DNA of 64,000 bases, from contig JBIQJE010000011.1 in NCBI GenBank assembly GCA_044507625.1, positions 1-64,000 of the forward strand, in the 5' to 3' direction. This DNA is from Hyphomicrobium_A sp044507625 (GTDB taxonomy: Bacteria; Pseudomonadota; Alphaproteobacteria; Rhizobiales; Hyphomicrobiaceae). Shown one piece after another: positions 41,860-50,877 of this stretch (within the stretch, counting starts at the first letter, position 1; each line of letters starts with the position of its first letter). Both the position numbers and the translations under genes were made by a program. The notes under the pieces are model-generated. The model did no database searches and was not told the origin of the DNA. It was given only the letters and a program-made list of their open reading frames with translations.

Positions 41860-42651
41860 ATGGTCCACTACCGCACGCTCTTCATCTCCGACGTCCACCT
41901 TGGGACGCGATCCGCCCAGGCCGATATGCTGCTCGACTTCCTGCGGGAGACGGAGGCGGACACGATCTACCTGGTGGGCGACATGATCGATTTCTGGCGC
42001 ATCCGGCGTGGCGCTATCTGGCCCCAGTCACACAACGACGTGCTGCAAAAGCTCCTGCGCAAGGTGCGCAAGGGCACGCGCGTCATCTTCATCCCCGGCA
42101 ATCACGACGAGGGCCTGCGCCAATACTGCGGCCAGCATTTCGGCGGCATCGAGATCGAACACCAGACGGTGCACGCCACCGCGGACGGCAAGCGGTATCT
42201 GGTGCTGCACGGGGATGAGTTCGACGTCGTCGTGCGCTATGCGAAATGGCTCGCGTTCCTGGGGGATCGCGGCTACGAGCTGGCGCTGTGGATGAACCAT
42301 CCGCTGAACTTCATCCGCCGGCGCTTCGGCCTCGGCTACTGGTCGCTCTCCGCACACCTGAAGCTGCGGGTGAAGACGGCCGTCAACTTCATCGGAGAGT
42401 TCGAGAAATCGCTTTCCGACGAAGCGCGCCGGCACGGCGTCGACGGCGTGATCTGCGGGCACATCCACCACGCGGCCTCGCGGCACATCGAGGGCGTGCA
42501 TTATCTCAACACGGGCGACTGGGTGGAGAGCTGCACGGCCATCGGAGAAACCGGCGATGGCGCGCTCGAGCTGATCCGCTGGCACGATGTGGTGCAGGCG
42601 CGCCAGCGCGCCATTTCCGCCAAGCTTGCCGAAACGCTCCAGGTCGCGTGA
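41860..42651 (+). CDS. LpxH-like metallophosphoesterase
   Basis: A 263-residue calcineurin-like phosphoesterase. The motifs ISDVHLG, GDMIDFW, GNHDE, LHGDEFD and GHIHHAA are all present in order. This is the arrangement of LpxH, the UDP-2,3-diacylglucosamine pyrophosphatase, and its relatives; most alphaproteobacteria use the unrelated LpxI for lipid A, so a different substrate is possible. AGAGGA before the second of two close ATG codons decides the start. Its stop overlaps the glycosyltransferase start by one base. Confidence 0.9.
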   Translation: MVHYRTLFISDVHLGTRSAQADMLLDFLRETEADTIYLVGDMIDFWRIRRGAIWPQSHNDVLQKLLRKVRKGTRVIFIPGNHDEGLRQYCGQHFGGIEIEHQTVHATADGKRYLVLHGDEFDVVVRYAKWLAFLGDRGYELALWMNHPLNFIRRRFGLGYWSLSAHLKLRVKTAVNFIGEFEKSLSDEARRHGVDGVICGHIHHAASRHIEGVHYLNTGDWVESCTAIGETGDGALELIRWHDVVQARQRAISAKLAETLQVA

Positions 42652-43718
42652 TGCGTATTCTCGTCACGTCGGACGCTTGGTACCCCCAGGTGAACGGCGT
42701 GGTGCGCACATACGAGCGGCTCGCCATCGAGCTGGCGGCGCTCGGTGTTGATATGCCGGTGCTCGCCCCGCACGAATTCCGCACGCTGCCCTGCCCCACC
42801 TATCCGGAAATCCGCCTCGCCCTGCCGGACGCGGGCCGGATCGCGGAGCGCTTCGATGCGGTGAAGCCCGATGCGGTGCATATCGCCACCGAGGGGCCCA
42901 TCGGCTGGATGGCGCGGCGCTATTGCCTCGCCCGGCGCATCCGCTTCACGACGAGCTTTCACACACGCTTCCCGGAATATCTCAGCCAGCGTTTCGCCAT
43001 TCCGCAAAGCTGGACGCTGGCGCTGCTGCGGCGCTTTCACAACGCGGGCGCGGGATTGATGGTGGCGACACCCTCGCTCAGCCGAGAGCTCGAAGGGCAC
43101 GGGTTCGAGCGCGTATTGCCGTGGACGCGCGGCGTCGACACCGAGCTTTTCCGGCCGCGGGCGGTGCGGCTCTTCGGCGAAGAAACCGTGTTTCTCTATG
43201 TCGGGCGCATCGCGGCGGAAAAGAACATCGCGGGCTTTCTCGATCTCGATCTTCCTGGCCGCAAGGTGGTGGTCGGCTCGGGTCCGCAGCTCGACGAGCT
43301 GAAGGCGCGTTATCCGCAGGTGCTGTTCGCGGGCAGGCGCACGGGCGAGGAACTCGCCGCCTGCTATGCCTCGGCGGACGTGTTCGTCTTCCCGAGCCGC
43401 ACCGATACGTTCGGCATCGTGCTGCTCGAAGCGATGGCGTCGGGTCTGCCGGTGGCGGCGCTGCCCGTTTGCGGTCCGCGCGATGTCGTCACCGATGGCG
43501 TAACGGGCATTCTCTCGGAGGATTTGCGTTCAGCAGCCCTTGCTGCGCGTGCGCTCGACCGCGACACCGTCCGCGCGAAGGCGGCCGAATACAGCTGGGA
43601 ATATGCCGCGAAGCTGTTCCTCGCCAACATCACCGGGGCATGCCTCAACGGAGAGGCACACGTGCGCGCGGCGCGCAAGCTCGCGCGGCCTGCGAAGGCT
43701 GCCGCGCGTCCACAGTGA
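42651..43718 (+). CDS. Family 4 glycosyltransferase
   Basis: A 355-residue GT-B fold sugar transferase. N-terminal ILVTSDAWYPQVNGVVRTYE, an acceptor-side HTRFPEYLSQRF block, VGRIAAEKN, and the nucleotide-sugar motif (DTFGIVLLEAMASGLPVAA, about 253-271) are visible. It resembles mannosyl- and SqdX-type transferases that glycosylate lipid carriers. One-base overlap with the LpxH-like gene makes translational coupling certain in effect; the two probably act on the same lipid or glycolipid. Donor and acceptor are not determined. Confidence 0.93.
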   Translation: MRILVTSDAWYPQVNGVVRTYERLAIELAALGVDMPVLAPHEFRTLPCPTYPEIRLALPDAGRIAERFDAVKPDAVHIATEGPIGWMARRYCLARRIRFTTSFHTRFPEYLSQRFAIPQSWTLALLRRFHNAGAGLMVATPSLSRELEGHGFERVLPWTRGVDTELFRPRAVRLFGEETVFLYVGRIAAEKNIAGFLDLDLPGRKVVVGSGPQLDELKARYPQVLFAGRRTGEELAACYASADVFVFPSRTDTFGIVLLEAMASGLPVAALPVCGPRDVVTDGVTGILSEDLRSAALAARALDRDTVRAKAAEYSWEYAAKLFLANITGACLNGEAHVRAARKLARPAKAAARPQ

Positions 43719-43733
43719 CGCTGCGACAGGGGA

Positions 43734-44075
43734 TCAGGACTTTCCCGCGGCTTTCTCGTTTCCCGCTTTGGTGTAGGCCGGCGGCACGTAGAAGTTCAGC
43801 GTCTTCAAGGCCTCGTCCCCCGTGTTGCGGATCTCGTGCTTTTCGCCACGTTCGATCAGCAGCAGGGTGCCAGGTCCAAGCCGGAGCTTGCTTCCTTCTA
43901 TGCGCGCCTCACCGCTTCCCGACACGACGTAGAGCCACTGGTCTGCGCCGCGGTGGCGATTGTCCTCGCCACCCTCCTTGCCGCCGGGCGCGATGGTCAT
44001 CTCCGCGGCCTGGGCGCGCCGATCATCGATCGCCACGCGGAAGCCGCGCCGAAAACTGAGCCGCTTGCGTTTCAT
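43734..44075 (-). CDS. Cupin domain protein
   Basis: A 113-residue single-domain cupin. The first motif is in NRHRGADQWLYVVSGSGEARIEG and the second in LLIERGEKHEIRNTGDEALKTLNFYVPP; His and Glu/Gln positions suggest a metal site. It converges with the GT4 gene after 15 bases. Function unknown. Confidence 0.9.
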   Translation of the reverse strand: MKRKRLSFRRGFRVAIDDRRAQAAEMTIAPGGKEGGEDNRHRGADQWLYVVSGSGEARIEGSKLRLGPGTLLLIERGEKHEIRNTGDEALKTLNFYVPPAYTKAGNEKAAGKS

Positions 44076-44176
44076 TATTCGAACGCCTCACCACCAACGT
44101 GTCAGCCGCACTGGGGCCCGGCCATTGCCGGGACGCTTCAGGCAAACGCCAAGTGGGGAGAGGCGTTCCGGGAAGC

Positions 44177-44383
44177 CTACTCGGCCTCGCGCTGCTCGGC
44201 TGCGAACTCCTCGCCCAATCCCTTTTCCAGCTCGACGAGGTCCTGGGGGAGCGGCATGCCGAAGGCCTTCAGCTCGTTCAGCTTCTCCATGAGCTGGAGA
44301 TAAAGCTCGTGGCGGTCCTGCGGCTCGTTCTGCATGCGCGTCAGCAGGATGCCCAACTCTGCCTTGACGTCGTCGAATGCCAT
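44177..44383 (-). CDS. Small conserved-looking protein (68 aa)
   Basis: An acidic, Leu-rich helical protein (FDDVKAELGILLTRMQNEP, LYLQLMEKLNELKAFGMPLP, ELEKGLGEEFAAEQ) with amphipathic pattern and no cysteine. Good compact composition and same strand as its neighbours argue for a real gene. I do not recognise it. Confidence 0.65.
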   Translation of the reverse strand: MAFDDVKAELGILLTRMQNEPQDRHELYLQLMEKLNELKAFGMPLPQDLVELEKGLGEEFAAEQREAE

Positions 44384-44446
44384 GTGCCGTTCCTCGCTGT
44401 TGAAGCTTCGTGGTTGCCTAGGATTGTATATGGGGCTGGTTACCGA

Positions 44447-45229
44447 CTACTCCACGGGGAAATCGAAATAGGTTTCCGGATAGGGCTCCGCGCGCAGGGT
44501 GTAATGCCACCACTCACTGGGATTGTTGTAGAAGCCGCACGCACGCATGGTGCCGCGGAGCAACTCGCGGTTGGCCTGCTGAGCTGCGCTCACCTTGCGC
44601 GAGGACGTATGCGAAAGGGTGGAGAAGCAGTCGAAGCCCGTGCCCATGTCGGCGCTGCCGTCGTCGGTGCGGGACCCTTCGGCGGAATCGCAGGCGCGCA
44701 CGGTTTTCTCCCCTTTGTCGGTTGCCGCGGTCTTATGCTCCAGCGGAATGAGGGTGAGGTCCACGGTGCTGCCGCGGCTGTGGCCAGAGCGTGAGGCAAT
44801 GTAGCTGTCGCGGAAAAGGTTCCGCTTATCGACCTGCGGGTAGTAGGCGGACTTCATCTTCTGGTCGCGCAGATTGCGGCCCCAGGAGACGAATGCATTC
44901 ACCGCGCGCTGCGGCCGGTAGCAGTCGTAGACCTTGATCGCGTAGCCGCGCGGGCGCACGGCGTCGGCGACGCATTGCAGGCCTCTGGCCGCGGCGCGTG
45001 TCAGCAAGCAGCGCGCACCGTTGTAGCCCGGAATGGGCCGGCCGATGAAGTTCTGCGCCGTCGCGTAGCGCATCTCCACGACGAGATCCGGGATCTGCGT
45101 TTTGACGTCTACGAAGGACTTCGGCGGCTCGGCGCTGGCGCCGGACGCAAGCGCGAGCAATCCAACCACTGTCGCGGCTGCGCGCCGGACCGCCCCTGCC
45201 GAGCTGCGATCGAAGCGAGCCCGCGTCAT
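44447..45229 (-). CDS. D-alanyl-D-alanine dipeptidase, VanX/DdpX type (peptidase M15)
   Basis: A 260-residue secreted zinc peptidase precursor with a signal peptide (residues about 14-33, ASA-EP). The M15D signatures are in place: YDCYRPQRAV, zinc ligands in SGHSRGSTVDLTL (His and Asp), and EWWHYTL with the catalytic Glu and third ligand His. The family releases D-Ala-D-Ala or related dipeptides; outside vancomycin-resistance clusters it probably recycles peptidoglycan fragments. GAGGAGG precedes the chosen ATG. Confidence 0.93.
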   Translation of the reverse strand: MTRARFDRSSAGAVRRAAATVVGLLALASGASAEPPKSFVDVKTQIPDLVVEMRYATAQNFIGRPIPGYNGARCLLTRAAARGLQCVADAVRPRGYAIKVYDCYRPQRAVNAFVSWGRNLRDQKMKSAYYPQVDKRNLFRDSYIASRSGHSRGSTVDLTLIPLEHKTAATDKGEKTVRACDSAEGSRTDDGSADMGTGFDCFSTLSHTSSRKVSAAQQANRELLRGTMRACGFYNNPSEWWHYTLRAEPYPETYFDFPVE

Positions 45230-45279
45230 CGTCCTCCTCTCGGGGCATCGGCCCACCGATTGCGGTGTTCGGGAAACCT

Positions 45280-45750
45280 TCATCCAGCCTTCTGATAGGT
45301 GCCGATGATCTGCGCGTCGGCGAGGATGTGCCCCTCCATGGCCTGGCGAAGCTTCGCCTTCGTCGGCTGTTCGAGGTGCGAGAGTTTCGTGTCGAGCGCG
45401 TAAAGCTTGAAAAAGTAGCGGTGGCGGCCGATGGGCGGGCACGGGCCGCCATAGCCGGTACGCTTCCAATCGTTGAGACCTTTCCCGGTGCCGGCGGGCA
45501 GCGCCGTCACGCCCTCGGGCAAACCTGCCGTATCGGGTGGCAGATCGAAGAGCACCCAATGCACCCAGGTCATCTTCGGTGCCGCCGGGTCGGGCGCGTC
45601 CGGATCATCGACGATCAAGGCGAGGCTTTGCGTTCCTTCCGGCGCGCCTTCGAATAAAAGCTCCGGGGAAAGATCACGACCTTCGCAGGTGAAGCTCGCG
45701 GGAATCTCGCCACCGTCCGTGAATACCGGTGATGATATGCGCAAGGTCAT
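45280..45750 (-). CDS. YbhB/YbcL family (Raf kinase inhibitor-like) protein
   Basis: A 156-residue PEBP-fold protein: FTCEGRDLSPELLFEGAPEGTQSLALIVDDPDAP, then WVHWVLFDLP and GPCPPIGRHRYFFKLYALDTKL are diagnostic. The ATG with AGGAG spaced eight bases away is preferred; the same frame continues upstream through a duplicated 63-base unit, giving a possible longer form. Function in bacteria is unclear. Confidence 0.93.
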   Translation of the reverse strand: MTLRISSPVFTDGGEIPASFTCEGRDLSPELLFEGAPEGTQSLALIVDDPDAPDPAAPKMTWVHWVLFDLPPDTAGLPEGVTALPAGTGKGLNDWKRTGYGGPCPPIGRHRYFFKLYALDTKLSHLEQPTKAKLRQAMEGHILADAQIIGTYQKAG

Positions 45751-45803
45751 GGCGCGCTCCTCGAACACGATCGCTTTTCTTCGAATCGCGATGCAGCTCT
45801 CGT

Positions 45804-45929
45804 CTTTTGATGAGACCGATGATTCACGCTTCGGACTAATAGAGTCCGAAGCGATAATGGTCTGGCCTTTTGATGAGACCGATGACTCACGCTTCGGACT
45901 GGTCGGCTCCGAGGCGATCATGGTCTAGA
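45804..45929. repeat. Tandem duplication of a 63-base unit
   Basis: Two adjacent copies (45804-45866 and 45867-45929) differ at about a dozen positions. The first contains a perfect 11-base hairpin stem (CGCTTCGGACT and complement, 45827-45853). The unit length is 21 codons, and in the YbhB frame both copies read without stop, with related peptides (IIASDSISPKRESSVSSK and MIASEPTSPKRESSVSSK). The second copy overlaps the last codon of ybaB. Confidence 0.85.
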
Positions 45930-46245
45930 ACAGCTTGAGGCCCGGCGGCAGCGGCAGGCCTCCGGCCATCTCCTGCATCTTCGCCTGCAGCGTGGTGTCG
46001 AGCTTGCCCTTCGCGTCGGCGGCCGCGGCGACGATCAGGTCTTCGAGAATCTCGACCTCGTCGCCCTTGGCAAGGCTCGGATCGATATGCACGCGTTTCA
46101 CATCGCCTTTGCCGGTGAGCGTAACCTTGACGAGCCCGCCGCCGGATTGTCCGTCGATCTCCATGCCGGCCAGCTCTTCCTGCATCTGCTGCACGCGGGC
46201 CTGCATCTGGCCCACCTGCTTCATCATGCCCATCAGGTCTTTCAT
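45925..46245 (-). CDS. ybaB: YbaB/EbfC family nucleoid-associated protein
   Basis: A 106-residue DNA-binding protein. Its start MKDLMGMMKQVGQMQARVQQMQEELAGMEIDG and the GLVKVTLTGKGDVKRVHIDPSL core are diagnostic. It follows dnaX, as in most bacteria, and in E. coli the next gene is recR (not here). Helical arms and beta core suggest a dimer. Confidence 0.96.
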   Translation of the reverse strand: MKDLMGMMKQVGQMQARVQQMQEELAGMEIDGQSGGGLVKVTLTGKGDVKRVHIDPSLAKGDEVEILEDLIVAAAADAKGKLDTTLQAKMQEMAGGLPLPPGLKLF

Positions 46246-46320
46246 GCGGTACGTGCCTCCGTTGAATGGCTCTGCCGGCGGCTCAGCGCCTCATCAATCG
46301 CAGAGTGGCCAATGTTACCC

Positions 46321-46364
46321 GTGCTTCCCACCGGAAAATCGGTGCCCACTTTTCCGGAAGCACT
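46321..46364 (-). repeat. Palindromic repeat, copy C, after dnaX
   Basis: On the minus strand, AGTGCTTCCGGAAAAGTGGG and following bases match the two copies at 50.9 kb with a few changes. It begins at the last base of the dnaX stop. Arms CCGGAAAA/TTTTCCGG form the inner hairpin. Confidence 0.8.
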
Positions 46365-48268
46365 CAGCCGGTCCCGGTCTTGCCGCGGTCGGGTCCGGCG
46401 AGCGGACGAATATCGGCGATCTTGGCGTCGGGGAACTGCTCCAGCAGCGCCTTCACCGCCGGATGGGATTTGAGCGCTTCGATCTCGGCGGCCTCGCGTT
46501 CGCGGCGCATCTCGCCGAAAGGCCGCTCACCCTTCTCCTTCGAAAGCACGACGACCCACTTGCGGCCGGTCCAGCTATTCAGCTTCTCGCGCAGCTCGTT
46601 GGCGAGCTGGGGAGGCGCACCCGGCAACAGGAACAGATCGATGGCGCCCGCTGCCGCGTCGAACTTCACGAGGCTGACACGGTCCTCCAGGTGCATTTTC
46701 AGCATCATGTCCCGGCGCTCGCCGACGAGGGCGATCACTTCCGCGAACGAGCGCGGATCGGCCACTGCGGCCGGTGCCGCGCTCGGCGCAGCGCCGGTCA
46801 ACTCGTCGAGGGATGCATCATATTCCGCATCGAAGCCGAAGCCGTCGTCGTCGGCATAGGCACCGTAAGCGCCGCCATCGTCCGCGAAGGGAATGGGCCG
46901 ATCGCTCATGGCAGCGGGTAGAGTGCTCGCTTCAGGCGCTGACGCAGATGCGGACACAAACGCCGACGGCGCGGCCGCGGTGCGCTCGACGTTTTCGGCG
47001 CTGTTCAGCGGCGCATCGCGGCCGGCTCCGCCTCCCGCGGGCGCGGGCTTTCCGTTGCGGGCGAGCGCACCCTCGCCACCGAGCATGCGGATGACTTCGT
47101 CGGGCGATGGAAGATCGGCGGTGTAGGCGAGGCGGATCAGCACCATCTCGGCGGCGGCGCGCGGGTTCGCGGCCTTGCCCGTCTCCTCGCCGCCCTGCAG
47201 CAGCATCTGCCAGGCGCGCGACAGGAGCGGTGTCGACAGGCGGTCGGCGATGGCTCCGGCGCGGCGGCGTTCCTCCGCGCTCATGCCCGCTCCGCCGGCA
47301 TCGGATCCCACGGCCTTGATGCGCGCGGCCGCGTGAACGGCCTCGGCAAGGTCGGCGATGAGCTGCACCGGCTCGGCGCCTGCGCGATGCAATTCATCGA
47401 GCGAGAGCAGCGCCGCCTTGGCGTCGCCGCGGAAGACGTGCTCGAGCAAATCGAAGACGCGTCCCCGGTCCGCAAGGCCCAGCATCGCCTGCACCGTTTC
47501 GGCGCCCACATGCCCCTCGCCCATGGCGATGGCCTGATCGAGCAGCGACAAGCCATCGCGCACCGATCCCCCCGCCGCGCGGGAGATGAGCGCCAGGGCG
47601 TCGTCGTCTGCGGTGGCACCTTCCTTGCCGACAATGCCGGCAAAGTGTGCGCTCAGCTCGGGTACGTCCACCCGGCGCAGATCGAAGCGCTGCGTGCGCG
47701 ACAGCACGGTCACCGGAACCTTGCGGATCTCGGTGGTGGCAAAGATGAACTTCACATGCTCCGGCGGCTCCTCGAGCGTCTTCAGAAGGGCGTTGAACGC
47801 GCCCTTCGAGAGCATGTGGACCTCGTCGATGATGAAGACCTTGATGCGCGCGATGATCGGCTTGTAGCGCGCGCTCTCGATCAGCTCGCGGATGTTGTCG
47901 ACGCCCGTATTGGAGGCGGCGTCCATCTCGATCACGTCGGGATGGCGGCTCTCCATGATTTCGGCGCAGTGCCTGCCCGGCACCGGCATGTCGATGGTGG
48001 GAACGGTGACCGTGTCGGTCTCGTAATTCAACGCGCGGGCGATGATGCGTGCCGTCGTCGTCTTGCCGACCCCGCGCACGCCCGTGAGCATATAGGCCTG
48101 GGCAATGCGTCCCGACGCGAAGGCGTTGCGCAGGGTCCGCACCATCGCTTCCTGGCCGATGAGGTCGTCGAAGCTCTGGGGGCGGTACTTGCGCGCCAGC
48201 ACGACGTAGGGCTTGCCGGGTGCCCCCGCGTTGCCGGCGTCGATCGTCTCGGGCGATTTTACGGCCAT
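46364..48268 (-). CDS. dnaX: DNA polymerase III subunit gamma/tau
   Basis: The clamp-loader ATPase and its organising subunit. The 634-residue protein has Walker A GVRGVGKTTTARIIARAL (about 44-61), the Walker B/DEVH segment IIDEVHMLSKGAFNALLKTLEEPPEH, and the SRC-like sensor VLSRTQRFDL. Only one cysteine (RHCAEIMESRHPD) remains of the zinc module found in E. coli, as in other alphaproteobacteria. The C-terminal tau-like region is Ala/Pro-rich then folded to the end. No frameshift heptamer was recognised. Confidence 0.96.
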   Translation of the reverse strand: MAVKSPETIDAGNAGAPGKPYVVLARKYRPQSFDDLIGQEAMVRTLRNAFASGRIAQAYMLTGVRGVGKTTTARIIARALNYETDTVTVPTIDMPVPGRHCAEIMESRHPDVIEMDAASNTGVDNIRELIESARYKPIIARIKVFIIDEVHMLSKGAFNALLKTLEEPPEHVKFIFATTEIRKVPVTVLSRTQRFDLRRVDVPELSAHFAGIVGKEGATADDDALALISRAAGGSVRDGLSLLDQAIAMGEGHVGAETVQAMLGLADRGRVFDLLEHVFRGDAKAALLSLDELHRAGAEPVQLIADLAEAVHAAARIKAVGSDAGGAGMSAEERRRAGAIADRLSTPLLSRAWQMLLQGGEETGKAANPRAAAEMVLIRLAYTADLPSPDEVIRMLGGEGALARNGKPAPAGGGAGRDAPLNSAENVERTAAAPSAFVSASASAPEASTLPAAMSDRPIPFADDGGAYGAYADDDGFGFDAEYDASLDELTGAAPSAAPAAVADPRSFAEVIALVGERRDMMLKMHLEDRVSLVKFDAAAGAIDLFLLPGAPPQLANELREKLNSWTGRKWVVVLSKEKGERPFGEMRREREAAEIEALKSHPAVKALLEQFPDAKIADIRPLAGPDRGKTGTG

Positions 48269-48320
48269 GTCTCTACCTTCGGCCCGGCGGGGCCAGGGAG
48301 CAAGGCGACGGTCTTGGCGG

Positions 48321-48376
48321 AGCCGAGCTCAGCTCGGTATCCCGGCAGAGCCGAGTTCAGCCCGGTAGACCGGTCG
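48321..48376. repeat. Two tandem copies of a 28-base unit upstream of dnaX
   Basis: Starting at 48321 and 48349, the copies share 22 of 28 positions. The first contains a seven-base palindrome CCGAGCT-C-AGCTCGG. They sit between dnaX and the SRP RNA and may form a small hairpin cluster. Confidence 0.6.
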
Positions 48377-48445
48377 CGCCCTCGCGGAGGGCAGCTCGTC
48401 GCGCGGCGGCGAGCGATCGGCCCGTGAGCAGAAAAAATAGAGGAG

Positions 48446-48543
48446 GCTGACGAACGACCCGCGTCCTGATCGTTAGGGCTGCTTCCTTCCGGACCTGACC
48501 CGGTTGGCGAGGGATGCGTCCGCCGCCAACCTCCCGAAGCCGA
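48446..48543 (-). ncRNA. ffs: Bacterial signal recognition particle RNA (4.5S)
   Basis: On the minus strand the region contains the universal SRP domain IV core GGTCAGGTCCGGAAGGAAGC and the following AGCCC, and flanking parts that pair into a long hairpin. A run of six T follows on that strand. The position just upstream of dnaX is usual in alphaproteobacteria. Ends are approximate. Confidence 0.9.
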
Positions 48544-48741
48544 TTATGGGGGGTGAGGCCGCAGCTTACAACCCTCCCCTGCCCAGGCGCCAACACCTTC
48601 GCAAGGGCTGTCATTTTTCCGCTTTAGGGTTTGCCCACAAATGGCTCCGGCAAGTGCGTTGCCGCCTTGCCAGCCGAATTGACACCCTGCGCGCAGCCCC
48701 CGTAGGCTCGGCGCGCGATTATCCGGGGGGAACAATTGCGT

Positions 48742-50877
48742 ATGAAGCCCTTTGCGTCACTGCTTGCCGTTCTTCTGGCTTTCTTCGCCGCCGCTTCGCC
48801 AGCCCTGTCCGCGTGCCCCGCGGGCGATGACATAGACATCCAGCTCCGCGACAAGGAGCTGCAGCGCCATCTCATTCTTTCGGGGTTCCTGGCTGCCGAG
48901 ATCGGCCGGGCCAACGAAAAGATGCTGCGGACGGCCATTACCGATTTCCGCGCGGCGAACGGCCTTCCCGGCGAGGGCGAGGCGGTGCTCACCGAGGCGG
49001 AATGCGAATCGCTGAAGCACAACAACGATGCGATCTACGCCTTCATCGGCTTCAAGCAGGTGGTCAACCCGGTCAACCAGCTGAAGATGACCTTCCCGGC
49101 GGGCCTGCTGCCGCCCGAGGCGAAGCCCTCAGACCTCAGCTGGCAGGAATACGACAACCCCAAGGTGAGCCGGGTCGGTATCGACGTGTTCCGGGTGTCG
49201 GGACGGGAATCTTCCGCCACATCCTTCTCGCGCGGCTATCAGTCGTACAACGCGCTCACCCTCACCTACGTGCACAATTCCGGCTCGGAGGTGATCGCAG
49301 AGGGCGCCGGCAACCGCTGGGGCACCCGCTACTACTTCCACAACATGAACTTCGAGTACCAGGGCGGGCAGCGCGGCATCTATATCCGCTTCGATATGCG
49401 CCCGCCGGAGGGATTCGCACCTCCGCCGGAGATTCTGCCGGCGGCGCGGCTGGAGAAGATCCAGAAGCAGATCGCCAAGCTTTACACAGGCGGCGACGCG
49501 GTGGCTCCGAACGTGAATGAGGTCGCGTGGTCGCTCATCGCGCGCGCCGTTTTCAACATCGTCGCCTCGGACTTCTACGATCAGAACGGCTGGCAGGAGC
49601 TGACGACCAAGAATTGCGTCTTCGGCCCGCAGCGCCGTGCACGGCGCGGCGGCGTCCGCATCGTGTTCGCCACGACGCGCGCCATTGCGGACCCCAAGGG
49701 CGACATGACCACCATGTTCGCCAACGCGCCGAGCGAAAAAATCTCGATCGGCTGCGTGCAGGTCAATCCGCGCGTTTCTCTCACGCGCGGCGACAACAGC
49801 TACCGGGGCGCATGGCGCGGCGGTGCACGCGCTGCAAACGCGCGCATCAAGCTGCTGACCGATCCGATCGACCGCAGCACCGAGAACTATATCCGCATCG
49901 TCGATACGGCCGCCTCCGAAGACGCGACCCACGCGCTACTCGTCATTCACGGCTACAATAACTCGTTCCACGAAGCGCTGCAGGCAACGGCGCGGATCGC
50001 GGGCGGCGCCGACTACAAGGGCCGGGTCTACATGTTCTCCTGGCCGAGCGTGCGCAGCCCGCTGCGCTACCTGCAGGATGCCGACAACGCCGAGGAGGCC
50101 GAGGGCTCGCTGCAGGCGTTTCTCGCCGCGGTCCTGCGCGACAACAACATCCGCACGCTCGATATCGTGGCCCATTCGATGGGCTCGCAGCAGCTCATGC
50201 GCGTCATGAGCTCGATCCGCAGCATCCTCGACGGACGCCGGCACGACGAAGGCACGCTGCGCCTCGGCCAGGTGATCTTTGCGGCGCCGGACGTCTCGGC
50301 GGCGGTGTTCAACACAAAGATCTCCACCTGGGCGAAGCTTGCCCAGCGCGTGACGATCTACACGTCGGGCGGGGACTGGGTGCTGTGGCTGTCGTCGTTC
50401 CTACGGGGCTTCAACGACCGCGCGGGCGGCCACACGCCGTGGGGCGAGCCGCTGTATGTCAATGCCAGCAACGTCTACGTCATCGACAAGACGCCGCCCG
50501 AATACGACTTCTGGAAGTTCTTCACCTACACGCACTCGGACTACGTGGACGACAACGTCATCCTCAACGACATCCAGACCGTCATCACCGGCAAGCCGTC
50601 CGGCGATCCAAGCCAGCGCGACCCTGAAGGCACGAAGTTCAAGGCGCTCCCCTACAAGGGCATCGCGGGGAAGAAGTATTGGGTGACCCTGCCGGAGGGT
50701 GTGCTCGCCGACGCGAAGGAAGCGGTGAAGGAAGGGCTCGACCGCAAGAAACCCGGCGAGCGGCCGGCGCCCGCGAAGGCGCCCGCAGCACCGCCGGCGC
50801 AAGAGCCGACGACCTCGCGCGCACCGGCCACTGAGCATCCGGCAGAGCAGCCCAGCGCGACCGGCGCGACGCCCTAG
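48742..50877 (+). CDS. Secreted alpha/beta hydrolase, DUF900 type
   Basis: A 711-residue protein with a signal peptide (MKPFASLLAVLLAFFAAASPALSA-C). A TTG six bases upstream (48736) is an alternative start, better spaced to GGGGGG. Residues about 310-580 form a DUF900 hydrolase: VRIVFATTRAI, oxyanion block VIHGYNNSF, and the nucleophile elbow AHSMGSQQL. The N-terminal 300 residues are unassigned, and a Pro/Ala-rich tail ends the protein. The residue after the signal, Cys, lies in a weak lipobox-like context. Substrate unknown. Confidence 0.87.
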   Translation: MKPFASLLAVLLAFFAAASPALSACPAGDDIDIQLRDKELQRHLILSGFLAAEIGRANEKMLRTAITDFRAANGLPGEGEAVLTEAECESLKHNNDAIYAFIGFKQVVNPVNQLKMTFPAGLLPPEAKPSDLSWQEYDNPKVSRVGIDVFRVSGRESSATSFSRGYQSYNALTLTYVHNSGSEVIAEGAGNRWGTRYYFHNMNFEYQGGQRGIYIRFDMRPPEGFAPPPEILPAARLEKIQKQIAKLYTGGDAVAPNVNEVAWSLIARAVFNIVASDFYDQNGWQELTTKNCVFGPQRRARRGGVRIVFATTRAIADPKGDMTTMFANAPSEKISIGCVQVNPRVSLTRGDNSYRGAWRGGARAANARIKLLTDPIDRSTENYIRIVDTAASEDATHALLVIHGYNNSFHEALQATARIAGGADYKGRVYMFSWPSVRSPLRYLQDADNAEEAEGSLQAFLAAVLRDNNIRTLDIVAHSMGSQQLMRVMSSIRSILDGRRHDEGTLRLGQVIFAAPDVSAAVFNTKISTWAKLAQRVTIYTSGGDWVLWLSSFLRGFNDRAGGHTPWGEPLYVNASNVYVIDKTPPEYDFWKFFTYTHSDYVDDNVILNDIQTVITGKPSGDPSQRDPEGTKFKALPYKGIAGKKYWVTLPEGVLADAKEAVKEGLDRKKPGERPAPAKAPAAPPAQEPTTSRAPATEHPAEQPSATGATP

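Noticed and set aside
46364..48268. Programmed frameshift in dnaX giving a short gamma form
   Set aside because: I did not see a slippery A-rich heptamer with a following hairpin; this GC-rich dnaX probably makes only the long form.
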